Of a stretch of 64,000 bases of DNA, positions 44,858 to 56,373 are shown one piece after another. Below the pieces are notes generated by a model. It was not told where the DNA came from and made no database searches. It worked only from the letters and a program-made list of their open reading frames with translations. Made by a program: the position numbers and the translations under genes. Position 1 is the first letter of the stretch. Every line of letters begins with the position of its first letter. This DNA is from Mimachlamys varia (taxonomy: Eukaryota; Mollusca; Bivalvia; Pectinida; Pectinidae). The stretch lies in contig OX392543.1 in NCBI GenBank assembly GCA_947623455.1, forward strand, positions 16,242,757-16,306,756. Direction: 5' to 3'.

Positions 44858-45180
44858 TGATAGTAACTACTATTCTAGGTTTTAGTGACCTAAATGCAGT
44901 TCCCAAATGTTTTAAAAGTTATTCTTATGGAGTAACGATTATTTTTCAAACGGATATTCCGTGAAGAGTGACGGGGTGTCCTAACAAAATGATAGATATA
45001 TGTCATGGGCGAATGTTTGAATCATGATATTGTACAGAGGAACACTTTTTAAAATTAGCAATAGATACAGAATGCCGAAAAATGAATTAAACTGCATCAT
45101 ACAGCTGTATGGTCCTCCCCGGACTCCTCAGTGATGCTATGGACCAAACGGTGGGGGATCAAACTTTTCTAAACTCATGT
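44858..45180 (+). repeat. 320-bp direct repeat, copy 1
   Basis: 'ATGATAGTAACTACTATTCT' through 'GACGGGGTGTCCTAACAAAA' to 'GCATCATACAGCTGTATGG' recurs nearly unchanged 3.0 kb downstream. The right part (from about 45050) is the 21180-type dispersed repeat, so the duplicated unit spans unique and repeated sequence. Confidence 0.85.
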
Positions 45181-45787
45181 ACTATATTGTCATATTGGTA
45201 TACATGAGATAAGCCTAATGAAACTTTTCATGAGAAAAACATGCAAACTACTCGCTCAAAACTATAAGATACATTATCAATTTGTTTGTGCGTGGTTACT
45301 ATGGCAGCCAATTTATATTTCGTAAAAGACTTTCTATATATATTCGGACTACCGACTCTACAGATTTGTATGTAATGTCATAATCAATAAAATAGCTTTT
45401 TAGCATGCGAAACATGGCCGATGCACCATTTCACATAATCGATAAAACTTGATTATAAATGCTTATCACGGTATGATGCGTTCTCTGTTTGTTTTTAATA
45501 TTAACAGAAAAAACATGTCATGGCGGTGTGTCAGAGTCAGAACAAATCTAACAGTTTTCCATTGCCTGTTGTCTCCACCTGATGCACGTTCTTGCAATGA
45601 GCATATCAAGGCGATTTCTCCAACCCTTCATTGATAATCGACCTGCAGATCGAGGAGGGAACCTTTAGAGCTTCATCCCAAAGCTGGTTAGGTGACAAAG
45701 GACCTCATTGAACCGAGTCGTTATCTACTTTTAGAAAGTCCAGGCAATGCATTCATATTGACCATCACAGCAAAGAAGTTACATGTA
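45181..45787. other. no gene seen
   Basis: Unremarkable. Confidence 0.45.
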
Positions 45788-45875
45788 GTAACAGACAGAG
45801 CCTTTTAAGGCCGTGCAAGGTTTTAGTGGTGGAAGAAAGCCGAAGTTCCCAACGGCCAGTACCTGTGAGGAGGAA
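45788..45875 (-). mobile_element. SINE tail/core fragment
   Basis: 'TTTTAAGGCCGTGCAAGGTT', 'GTGGAAGAAAGCCGAAGTTC', 'GGCCAGTACCTG': tail and part of the Meta core of the shared-tail SINE; head missing. Confidence 0.55.
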
Positions 45876-46757
45876 TGTTTTGCTCCTCTCACATCTAAAC
45901 ATGATCATGTTTCTCTACACAACACGCTTTGTTTCGCATCTGGTTGAAATTGAAGAAACGAGTTTATGAGCATTGTTTTTCGATACAAGTATGAACGGAA
46001 CACCATTGGGCCATTATATTGGGGAGAAATTGGTGCAAACATCCTGACTAAGATGAATGCAACTAATTGTTGAAAACCTGAACTTGTAGTTCAGTGATGA
46101 AGACAATATCATGGTTGACCGGATGTCAAGGGAACATTCGGACCTGCTACGAGGTTGACTGTTTCCTGTGAAATCTTCGGCCTGGTCAAACATAGCATGA
46201 TACATTTATTGCAAAAGGGGACGGCAAGTGGATCTGTTTACAGGAGAGATACAGCGGTCCAAACTGTTCAAAGAGCGCGCCACAAAGAGCAATATTATAG
46301 AAAAATGATAAATGATGACGTAACAACTACACATGCTGCATCTTTAGAATTAACAGCCGGGAAAAAGAAATGACAAAATCACTGTGTCAAATATTACTAC
46401 CGTGTCTGCTCTGCGGACAAGCCAAGCAGTTACATTTGTACGATGTGTGTTAATTTCGTATAGTGTGCCATGCAACACTTGTAGCAATCACTTTAGCTGT
46501 TTTCACAGCAATCCAGCTGTATGAAATAAGCCATTTCAGTAGTTCAATGTATTGAATACGGCAGCTGTTCCCTTAACGATTGAAACAGGTCACTAAAACA
46601 CCCCCTTGACATTCAGATTTATTATTCTGTTAGTAGCAAAACGTTTTATATTAACAAGTTTACTTCATATGATCTGGACGGAAGTCAAGGTCATCAATGA
46701 TTATCAAACTCGTATTGCTTCACACGAAAACAGTACTTTACAGATATCGATAAAAAA
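45876..46757. other. no gene; short piece of the 21180 repeat near 46315
   Basis: 'GATGACGTAACAACTACACATGC' to 'GGGAAAAAGAAATGAC' is a diverged fragment of the 21180-type repeat. Otherwise nothing. Confidence 0.45.
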
Positions 46758-46905
46758 AATCAGAGAATACCAAAGCATCAACAAAACCATAATCCGAACT
46801 CAAAATCGATTAAACTAGGGGCGAAATAGGAACAAAGGAAAGATTTACACGGAGACTCTCGTAAAAGCACAAGAGAATAAGACCAAGTGTTCCGGTAATC
46901 ACGGT
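46758..46905 (-). mobile_element. retroelement 3'-end fragment
   Basis: 'GAGAATACCAAAGCATCAAC', 'AATCCGAACTCAAAATCGAT', 'GATTTACACGGAGACTCTCG', 'GAATAAGACCAAGTGTTCCG': the 3' end of the 37176 element, strongly truncated. Confidence 0.7.
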
Positions 46906-47493
46906 CTTTTTATAACAAAAGAAAATATGAAAAATAGATATTTTTTAACTCGTCACAAAATGGACAAAATTTATAATTAGAAGTGAAAATTCCTTATTAT
47001 ACATAATTTTTTTTGCTTATACTAGTATGGTTAAGGGTATCAATATAATAGTTGGAATATGGTGCGCATAATTATGATATAATTTTATGGTAATTGTGTT
47101 GTATCAATAATCTATGAGGAATGGTATAACAACACTTGTTACATCCACACATGAAAAAGTCAATGGACTTCCGTTTGTCATCAAATATGAATTATCAAGC
47201 TATTTCTTCCTCATGAAATCTTTCTTATTAACATGTTTTGAAAATACAAAAGGGAGCCGATGTTTTTATAGACGTTGACCCTGAATTTCTGGTTTAGAAA
47301 CATTATTATCCGCATACTTTGGTATCTTTGAAGTGGTCACAATGGTTTTCATATGTCCGCAATTTCGGGAAAACACTCTTTAATAGGGAAATCATTATCC
47401 CTCCTTTAACAAAGTTATTGAAAACATATATTGACGTAGGTGTGTTGGGCAGGACGAATCCACTCTGTCTGAACCATACCTTTTATATTGGGA
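46906..47493. other. no gene seen
   Basis: AT-rich. Confidence 0.45.
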
Positions 47494-47657
47494 CCTGGCC
47501 CCAGTTTAACGAAGATTCCATAGCCTAAGGAAAATTTCTTACCTACAAATCTCCATAGGAAAGCATTGAAGAAGCGAAGGAATGTTCCTAAATGTAAGAC
47601 GTCTGAATTTATTTCCTGTGGAGATTTTTAAGTTATTAAGGACTTTGAAGAAACCCG
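47494..47657. mobile_element. foldback MITE, CGTTCCTTAA family, diverged
   Basis: 'CCTGGCCCCAGTTTAACGAA', 'AAATCTCCATAGGAAAGCAT', 'TGTGGAGATTTTTAAGTTAT', 'GGACTTTGAAGAAACCCG'. Confidence 0.65.
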
Positions 47658-47839
47658 AAACCTTTGACAGGCTGTTTCTACTGTACATTGATATATATAT
47701 GGTGTGGGGTGACCACAAGGCCACCGCCCCATTAACTTAATCACAATAGCAAAATGTCATTTATTTTGGAGTAATTGTCAAACCACTCTAACTTGATATA
47801 TTGTAGAGATGACGTAGCACACGAATATTGCACCTTTAA

Positions 47840-48230
47840 AATTTAGTAATAGATACAGTATGCCGAAAAAATGAATGATAGTAACTACTATTCTAGGTTT
47901 TACTGACCTAAATGCAGTTCCTAAATGTTTTAAAAGTTATTCTTATGGAGTAACGATTATTTTTCAAACGAATATTCCGTGACGAGTGACGGGGTGTCCT
48001 AACAAAATGATAGATATATGTCATGGGCGAATGTTTGAGTCATGATACTGTACAGAGGAACACCTTTTAAATTTAATAATATATACAGTATGCCGAAAAA
48101 ATGAATTAAACTGCATCATACACCTGTCTAGTCCTTCTGGGACTCGTCAGTAATGCTAGGGACCAACAGATGGGAATTCAAAATTCAAAATTTTTAAACT
48201 AATGTAGAAGCAGAGCGGTCAGGTGTGTAA
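47840..48230 (+). repeat. 320-bp direct repeat, copy 2, plus 21180-type repeat
   Basis: 47876..48200 repeats 44858..45180 almost base for base. A partial 21180-type unit ('TTTAAAATTTAGTAATAGAT') precedes it, so two such units sit head to tail here. It ends near 'GTGTAAAACCCCTTTAA'. Confidence 0.85.
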
Positions 48231-49825
48231 AACCCCTTTAATTTATGAATTTAGAAGTAAATTGTACTAGTTCTGTATAATACGTTTTAGATACATGTTG
48301 CCGTTATATTTTGATAAATGGGTCTGTCTACAAATGTTTGTTACAAATGACGACTTATCTTGTGGATTGTTGAGGATACAAGTCCGTCTCTAGAACGAAA
48401 CAGTGATGGTAAAATCGCATTCATAGACATGAAAACATTTCCGAGCGATGAATAATCGACTCTTGATTTGTTATGTAATCGCATGGCGTAGTCGGTGGTG
48501 TGGCGGTTTGATTGAAAAGCCCGGTACGTTCACAGACAGTGACACCTTACTCAGCCATATAGGCAGCCATATACCGCAACGCGCATGCGCAGAATTTGCT
48601 TCCGGCTTTACGAAAATTTACAACAGATTATGAAATGAGTGAAACTGATTTATTTTAAAGACTTCCGCCCTTTTCGTCTTCATTCAGATTTACAATTGTT
48701 TCAGATTTTTTTTAATGTAAATTGGCCGTTGAGTCCTGTTAAATTGAATTCACACAATTATCTTCACGCTTAGCGAATTATTTACAATACCATCGTCTTT
48801 TTAATTACAGAGAGCAATAACACTTTCATTATGAACATGTTTCGAATGGTGTTCTCCTGATAATATATGTATATCAACTTCGAAACACGTTGATATTAGA
48901 ATACAATGATATATTTATAAAACTCATCAGAGTAATTTTTCTCTCGAAATCAGAATGATCGTGTGCCTCCCCAAATCACAGAAGTTTCAGTTCGCTACTG
49001 CGGGCGATTAGAAACACCTTGGACAAACATAATTCTATCCATATTTGGGATAGAATATTCGAATAGGTCATTGCTGCTAAAATTGATCTTGCTTTCGACT
49101 ACCGTTTTGGAAAATCGCATATAAGAGCGAGTGATTCAACTCAGAAAAATTGTGATGAAGCAAATTAGTTGAGCTTTGGTATTGGTATTTACCATGTACG
49201 AGATGTTAAACTTTACAAGATCGAATCCGAATACGCGAATCGAGAATTATTTTGAATTTAGACAATGCAATGGCAAGATATCAGATAGTTGTAATGATAT
49301 ATTCTATTAGAACGATACATATCAGTATACATATCAGTAATATCGTAATATTACAGCAGGCTATACATTGTACAAACATTGTAGTGTACATCTGGTTTGA
49401 TTTGTACATTATACATTGTTACATAATCTATATAAATGATAATATCCTATATAGTGTGTATACATAAATTGTTTACATAATTAAATATATACTGTTTATA
49501 CGTTATACATGAAGGCCGAGATGTAAGTAATATAGCGACAGTATAATCTAATATACCACTGGATCCGAACAAACAAATGTTGACTGAGTACGTTTTACTT
49601 AAAATATTTAAAAGGTGCAGAATATGTGTGCGTTACATCATCTTTTATGATAAGGGGTGGTAGACTCTGTTGGTGGATTGTTTTAGTCCCCGAGGTTTGC
49701 TGGAGCCTCCATAGCCACAGTTAATCTCATTTGAGTAGTGGCACGGTACATAATATACACATTGTCGTAGTAATCGATTTGAAAGTATACAGTACTTATT
49801 AAATTCTTATTCTAAGTTCATAAAT
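48231..49825. other. no gene; AT-rich palindromic stretch at 49310-49500
   Basis: 49310-49500 is dominated by ATACATATCAG, TATACATTGTAC and TGTTTACATAA motifs. A short frame at 48448 has no support. Confidence 0.45.
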
Positions 49826-50000
49826 CAAAGGACTTTTACGCATCTGATCCTCTACTTCTACATTAGTTAGAAAATGTCAATTCCCACCTTTTGGCCCCTA
49901 GCTTCACTGAAGAGTCCTAGGAGGACGAAACAGTTGTATGGGGCAGTTTAATTAATTTTTTCGGCATACTGTATAGATTTATTACTAAATTAAAAGGCAC
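49826..50000 (-). repeat. 21180-type dispersed repeat, inverted
   Basis: 'CTCTACTTCTACATTAGTTA', 'CCACCTTTTGGCCCCTAGC', 'GACGAAACAGTTGTATGG', 'TTTTTTCGGCATACTGTAT': the complement of the 21180 copy in order. Confidence 0.7.
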
Positions 50001-50495
50001 AGCTAATGTGTGTTACATAATTATTATTAAAAGATTATATGTATACAAGGGTATTTTCGGGGTTTGCTTATCTCTTGATTTTCGCAGTACGGTGAACAAA
50101 CGTAACAAACAGAAGGAATGCTGCAGATATGTCATTCTTGACAACAACAAAATTCCCAAACGGTAACAAAATGTTCAATATCAACGTCCGAAACAATAAT
50201 CATATTCTGATTCAAAATTGATATAAACTTGAATACAATCGAGATTCATATCTTAAAAAACAGCAATTACATATCAATTTTTCATCAGAAATGTACAAAC
50301 AGTAACTTCAAATAAGTACCTATCCTTAAAAACAACTAACGTTAATCAGTAACATTTTATAATCATTAACATTATCATATTGAAATAATCCCTGATATAA
50401 CATTATGGCTAACATCGAATAATCACTAACTTTAAATAATCACTAACGTTAAACAACATTAGATTGTCTGTAATATTATATCCATTCATTAATTT
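50001..50495. other. no gene; AATCACTAACGTTAA-like motifs
   Basis: 50330-50460 repeats 'CACTAACNTTAAA' loosely. Confidence 0.4.
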
Positions 50496-50710
50496 TGTTT
50501 GGTTTATTTTGTTTTACGTCCTATTAACAGCCAGGGTCAGCTAAGGACGTGCCAGGTTTTGGAGGTGGAGGAAAGCCGGAGTACCCAGAAAAACCACTGA
50601 CCTACTGTCAGTACCTGGCAACTGCACACATGAGATTCGAACTCGCAACCCAGAGGTGGGGGCTAGTGATAGAATGTCGGAATACCTTAACCAATCGGCC
50701 ACCGCAGCCC
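50496..50710 (-). mobile_element. Meta-domain SINE, shared-tail type, most complete copy
   Basis: On the minus strand: 'GGGCTGCGGTGGCCGATTGG' (head, A-box), 'GGGTTGCGAGTTCGAATCTC' (B-box), 'GGTGGTTTTTCTGGGTACTCC' type core (here 'AGTGGTTTTTCTGGGTACTC'), 'CGGCTTTCCTCCACCTCC', and tail 'GACCCTGGCTGTTAATAGGA', ending near an AT-rich terminus. Head resembles tRNA-Ser/Leu with a long variable arm. Non-coding; it would depend on a partner LINE for mobilisation. Confidence 0.85.
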
Positions 50711-51306
50711 TCCACTATAATTAAATAACCACTATCATTAAAGACCCACTAACATGAACGACCACTTAAAGAATTCCCCAAAACTAAGACGTTAATCTTT
50801 TAAACTAAACATCAACATAAGCACTGTTGTTGAAATGATATCTTATAGTAAATTCAAAATAACACGGATACTGTACTTAATTAAGTTGAAAAGTTGCAGG
50901 ACCTGACATCCTTATTCATTAATCAAATGAAATTTGATACTGTTAACCGAATTTTTGCATTACATGTAATTAGGAACCAGTGAAAATCAACTCACCCGAT
51001 AACTGTTATACTCCTTTAAACACACGACAACTCCAATATCTCAAGGAAACTCGCTCTTGTCAGTGTTCCCAAACTTTCCGACTTCCACAATCCGACAAAA
51101 TTCACTAACTGACTTAGATTGAGTAGGAATAAACTTCATCAACTCCGCAAGGAAACAATACAAATTGCGTGCATTGTTGGTACATCCGAATCCGTATTAG
51201 ATCGATTTCGTGAATGGGAGACTGTCGTGTGCTTCTCTCGTGCCAATCTCGCGACAAAGTTCTGAACGTCGCGTGTCGATTTCGTGTCAAAGCACTACAA
51301 ACCACG
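50711..51306. other. no gene seen
   Basis: Unremarkable; lies upstream of the candidate exon at 51307. Confidence 0.4.
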
Positions 51307-51460
51307 ATGCCAAACTCGAAATGGGCGCTATATGATTTGAGCTTTCTCGTCCCTCTTGTTTCCTTGCCATTATATGTTGGCGGAACGATACGAACGGTTT
51401 CTGGCTTTCTAGTGATAATGGATCTTGATTCGTTTTACTGGTTTCTTTTCCCTCTTTTAT
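51307..51460 (+). CDS. candidate first exon of a membrane protein
   Basis: ATG at 51307 (A at -3) opens 51 codons plus one base, then GTAAGT at 51461, so a phase-1 donor. The product begins MPNSKWALYDL and has two hydrophobic stretches (about residues 9-25 and 32-51) separated by GGTIRT, compatible with two membrane helices. I do not recognise the family; solute carriers are one possibility. The frame is also open upstream to 51214. No second exon was identified, and chance hydrophobic frames next to a GTAAGT do occur. Confidence 0.3.
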
Positions 51461-52070
51461 GTAAGTTATGTGGCTCCGTAGTATGGCGTACTAGTTTCTA
51501 TGATTCAGCGGTACGTGGAGATAGGCAGCATTCACCAGTATTAACACGGTTCAATATCTAGCAGTGAAACTTGTATGAGGATACACACAAATAATATGAT
51601 CATTGAAGGCACTCATTTGGCGCCTCCATTATAGTCACCGGGTGGAATATAATTGTCGAACAGTGTTGCGGACTAAAACATATGTCAAAATTTGAATTTC
51701 GAAGTGGAAAAAAATGTACTCGTATTGGTTAGGAAAATTAGAAGGGTATATACAGTATATAAGCGTATCAATCATGTTTAAATGACTTTGAAAGGAATCC
51801 TTTTCTTTTAACTTATTTAATTTGCACGTATGATTTGAATAAGAGACTTAAATAAAAATATAAGCAAACTTCACTTATATTTTAATCGTCTGTGAACTTT
51901 TATACATCAACAGTTTTGCATGAAGATAATAGTTAATAAAAAAACCGCTCAATTAGTAACAAATCATATTCTCCCTTGAGGCATCATCTAATCAACAAAA
52001 GAACATGTTTTAATACAATTATAAAGACCAATGGTATAACAAGCATATTGAGAATTGCTGAAGCAATATA
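51461..52070. other. no further exon recognised
   Basis: AT-rich; would be intron if the preceding exon is real. Confidence 0.4.
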
Positions 52071-52440
52071 TGTCCCCTACCGGCCCCCGCAGGCTATAAA
52101 GATACAATGATTCATTAACAAGTTAAAGGTACTATGACTATCACCATGGTGTATTTGTATACTAAATTTCAGTTCAATATGTGCACACGTTGCAGAGATA
52201 ATGCACAGAAATTGAAATATCGGTCCAAGGGTCGTAACTCTGTAACAAAAGTCATTTAATCGTAACCAAATTAGACCTTGATCTAGATATCCCCATAATG
52301 TATCTGTATACCAAATTTCAGTTCAATATGTGCACACGTTGCAGAGATAATGCTCGGAAACCCCAAAAAGGTTACAGACAGACGGACAGACGGCAGGTAA
52401 ACTAATAGTCCCCTCCGGCTTCGCCGGTAGGGTCTAATAA
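52071..52440. mobile_element. repeat with TCCCCTACCGG / CCGGTAGGG ends
   Basis: Left end 'TGTCCCCTACCGGCCCCC', right end 'CCCCTCCGGCTTCGCCGGTA' with 'GACGGACAGACGG' inside. A 60-bp block ('AAATTTCAGTTCAATATGTG', 'CACACGTTGCAGAGATAATG') occurs twice, 150 bp apart. I recall similar ends in other molluscan repeats; unverified. Confidence 0.6.
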
Positions 52441-53291
52441 GCATCACTGAGATATCAAGTACAATTCTAGCGTAAAAGGTCTGCACAATAGGAGCTACCG
52501 GTAACATGATAAACACATTTTTGGGCTGACAGTTTGAGAAGTTGGGAACGATTTTGAATAACTTGAGAACGGATTTTCCCATTTCCTAGCACTTAGGAAC
52601 GTATTTTCTCAAAACAGAACATCTGCTCACGCAAGATGACGTCACTTACCGGAAGTAGTATCCAAAAAACTGTGATCTGCGTAAGAAAATATTCCGTCAT
52701 ATAAATATCAATGAAAAATGTTGAAAATAGAAACACCTTTTTAAGCGTAAATGTGCATAATAGAAAGCCAATGGCGACGTTTCTCTTTTCAAGGTAACTT
52801 TTTCCACATAATTTAAAGGTTCATGGTATTCCTTCGCGCAAACCCTCTGTTTGTTTACGTTTGCCATAGACGGACTGTGATTGATGACCCTAGATATGGT
52901 GTTTACACTTTGATTAGATGAAGAAATATGTAAGGTAGTACGCTTGTTTATAGATAATTAACAGTTTATCATACATTGCTTTCATTGTTTGTCGTGAGAA
53001 CATTTTTTTCATCGCTTAACATGGAGATGATAGCTGTGATGGCCTTTCAATTTTATCTACGCTGAGAACATTATTCTCCAACAAACCTTGATAATACATT
53101 GTGATTAATCTTTAAACCCATCGTCATCATTATAAATTGTACTTAAACGATGCAACGTCTGCTAAAATTCAGAGATACAATATGTAAGGACGTATTAGTA
53201 GCACAATATCGTTTAACTTGTGTATGGAGTCCGTTCCAAGTATTTGAAAACCATTTTTCAACATTTCTATCTTTGGTTTAGGTTGAGTGAA
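52441..53291. other. no gene seen
   Basis: Unremarkable. Confidence 0.45.
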
Positions 53292-54136
53292 CGTCAACAG
53301 TAAAACGTAAAGTATAGTGTAATCAACAGTAGAACGTAAAGTATAGTGTAATCAATAGTAGAACGTAAAGTATAGTGTAATCAATAGTAGAACGTAAAGT
53401 ATAGTGTAATCGATAGTAGAACGTAAAGTATAGTGTAATCGATAGTTGAACGTAAAGTATAGTGTAATCAATAGTAGAACGTAAAGTATAGTGTAATCAA
53501 TAGTAGAACGTAAAGTATAGTGTAATCAATAGTAGAACGTAAAGTATTGTGTAATCAATAGTAGAACGTAAAGTATAGTGTAATCAATAGTAGAACGTAA
53601 AGTATAGTGTAATCAATAGTAGAACGTAAAGTATAGTGTAATCAATAGTAGAACGTAAAGTATAGTGTAATCAATAGTAGAACGTAAAGTATAGTGTAAT
53701 CAATAGTAGAACGTAAAGTATAGTGTAATCAATAGTAGAACGTAAAGTATAGTGTAATCAATAGTAGAACGTAAAGTATAGTGTAATCAACAGTAGAACG
53801 TAAAGTATAGTGTAATCAATAGTAGAACGTAAAGTATAGTGTAATCAATAGTAGAACGTAAAATATAGTGTAATCAATAGTAGAACGTAAAGTATTGTGT
53901 AATCAATAGTAGAACGTAAAGTATAGTGTAATCAATAGTAGAACGTAAAGTATAGTGTTGTTAATAGTAGAACGTAAAGTATAGTGTAATGAATAGTAGA
54001 ACGTAAAGTAAAGTGTAATCAATAGTAGAACGTAAATTATAGTGTAATCAATAGTAGAACGTAAAGTATCGTGTAATCAATAGTAGAACGTAAAGTATCG
54101 TGTAATCAATAGTAGAACGTAAAGTATAGTGTAATG
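53292..54136. repeat. 29-bp minisatellite, about 29 units
   Basis: Unit: GTAATCAATAGTAGAAC followed by GTAAAGTATAGT, repeated head to tail over about 840 bp with scattered single-base variants (CAACAG, CGATAG, TATCGT, TATTGT). No spacer structure, so not a CRISPR-type array. Variants cluster towards the two ends, as expected when the middle is most recently homogenised. Confidence 0.95.
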
Positions 54137-55027
54137 GAGGATCGAGAAATAAACTATGGAGGTATTTAGGCGTTAGTCCATTAAATGATTTGTGATTTGT
54201 ACAAATGAGTTGTTTATGGTATTTCACACTTTGAGTAATTTCTATTAATCTTTATCTTTTTTTGCTGTTCCGGTGTTTTCTTGACAAAGAACACAGAAGA
54301 ATACACCGATCATAAAGGTAACCTTTCGACAGAAAACACATCTCATTCATTTCACTCCAGAGGGAGGTGGTGTGGCTGCTCTTTTTAAAGTACAATCACC
54401 TTTCAGCAGAACGATTGAGATACAATTACCCGACCAAGCCTAAACTGTGTCTCCCCTAGGTACTCTGATACATGTAGAATTCGTCAGTTAGGTATACATG
54501 ATGTAGTTTGATGTTGGTTAGAACACATGCGTTGTTAAAGGTCGAGACAACGCCCATAAAAAACTAGTCGTTTTCGAAAGCTCACAAAATATTGCGTTTC
54601 TTGTTTGTGTTCAAAGCAAACTTACCTTTATGTTTAAAGATAGTTGTTATTAACTAAATCATATAAAGGTTTAAAGGTTATTGTCCAAGTTTATATAACC
54701 TATGTTTTGAGAGACAATTTGTCTGGCGATAAGTACAACTTTGTAGTATGATGTAGTATCTGCGAGATCATCGCGGTCTGCTGCAATTTAAGATCTATCA
54801 AAATATTTTCTAGCCATGTTGTTAATGTCTGTCTGTAAATCTAGCGACAACAAACACTGAACGAATAAATAGATCGATGAAATTGTCATAGAAGTTGAAT
54901 TCAATTTATCGCTTCAGATTTTACATTTGATCAAATTTTATAATTTTAATGTATTTAAGCAATTTCTACGCTTTTGATGATATATAGGGCTTAAATTATC
55001 AGAGCGAAGCGTAATATTAACCCCCCA
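54137..55027. other. no gene seen
   Basis: Nothing recognisable. Confidence 0.45.
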
Positions 55028-55235
55028 TAATCCGAACTCAAAATCGATTAAACTAGGAACAAATGTGAACAAATGAAATATTTAAGGATATCCCTGAAAA
55101 ATTAAAAGAGAACAGGACAAGATGTTCAAGAAGAGCAAGTGTTCTCTGCTTCATCGTCGACACCCGTTATTTGAATCCAGTTCAAACTCAAGTAAATGTC
55201 ATGATCTCAATGTGAGAATTGAGGCAGCATTCTCA
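55028..55235 (-). mobile_element. retroelement 3'-end fragment
   Basis: 'ATAATCCGAACTCAAAATCG', 'AAGAGAACAGGACAAGATGT', 'CTCTGCTTCATCGTCGACAC', 'CAAACTCAAGTAAATGTCAT': same order as 37190-37410, diverged. Confidence 0.65.
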
Positions 55236-55599
55236 ATTACAGACACCCGTATACTTTGCATGGTTATATAGAGATATTCTTTGTTACAATAGAGCCCTAT
55301 CGAATGATACAGTGATGTTCATCGCAGCCAGAAGCTGCAATATCATTTTGTTAATACGCGCATTTAAAAACTTAATGACATATATTTATTCAGAAATTGT
55401 TCTAGCAACTTCAATAACGTCAATCAGTATGTCTAGCCATGAAAGTCTTGAATATAGAAAATTATCCACTGGATTGTCACCACAGGGAGGTAGAATGTAA
55501 CTATCAGCGACGGAGTGCGTATTACATCTCAAATAATAACCCCTGTTTTTATCGCCATGGTGTACTTAATGCGCATCGTAGAATACATTTCCGCTACCA
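55236..55599. other. no gene seen
   Basis: Unsupported frames only. Confidence 0.4.
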
Positions 55600-55800
55600 G
55601 CAGCGGGCACGCTTCCGTCTACGAAGCAAAAATGAGGTTCAATACTTATATTTACGTCATTAATATTGTTCAAACGTGAAACGAAAAAAACCGAAGCGGG
55701 TTGCTAAGATGGTAACTACGATAGACATAGTTTCTAAGATGATATTGTTCCTGTGAGTCTACATTGATATATTGGTTTTAGACACTACGCCTTGAATAAC
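55600..55800. mobile_element. partial inverted copy of the 14690 element
   Basis: 'AAAATGAGGTTCAATACTTA', 'GAAGCGGGTTGCTAAGATGG', 'TAACTACGAT', 'ACATTGATATATTGGTTTTAG' match the right part of 14690..15344 on the opposite strand. Confidence 0.6.
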
Positions 55801-55844
55801 ATTGTTTTTTTATCCATTTATAACGGTCGTCATTTTGAAGATTG

Positions 55845-56055
55845 ATACTTACTAGGATGTCACCAAGATTTACATAGCGGGTGTCGTCGATGAAGTAGAA
55901 GACGCTTACTCTTCCGGAACACCTGGTTTTATTCTCTTGTGCTTTTAAGAGAGTCTCCATGTAAATATTTCCTTTGTTCCTATTTTGCCTCTAGTTTTAT
56001 TGATTTTGAGTTCGGATTATGGTTTTCTTTACGCTTTGGTATTCTCTTATTTCTA
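55845..56055 (+). mobile_element. retroelement 3'-end fragment, plus strand
   Basis: 'GGATGTCACCAAGATTTACA', 'GTCGATGAAGTAGAAGACGC', 'CTCCATGTAAATATTTCC', 'TTTACGCTTTGGTATTCTCT'. Lies 600 bp from, and inverted to, the fragment at 55028. Confidence 0.7.
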
Positions 56056-56373
56056 TATGTACACATTGTCACACTGATTTGGTAGTGACGCACTCAATTG
56101 TCATAAATGAAAACCCCCATTGTTTGCATTTCGAATGCTCATAGATTTAATTAGAAATCCATCAGCATTTATTTTCATAATTAGACATAGTTAATCCAAA
56201 ATATGTTTCATGTTTCAAGATTTCGAAAGAATCAAGCATTGGCCTTCATTGATTGGTTAAGTTTGGTTTGATTGTTACTTTTTTCGGCATACTGTATTTA
56301 TTACTAAATTTAAAAGGTGCAGCATGTGTGTGTGTTACTTCATAATTAACAGCCAGGGTCATGAAAAGACCAT
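56056..56373. other. no gene; short pieces of two repeats
   Basis: 56275-56335 is an inverted fragment of the 21180 repeat; 56336-56360 resembles the shared SINE tail ('AACAGCCAGGGTCATGAAA'). Confidence 0.45.

Noticed and set aside
51214..51306. Upstream extension of the 51307 frame
   Set aside because: The first 31 codons have no hydrophobic or signal character; the ATG at 51307 fits the membrane segments better.
53292..54136. CRISPR-like array
   Set aside because: The 29-bp units are directly adjacent with no unique spacers; this is a eukaryotic minisatellite.
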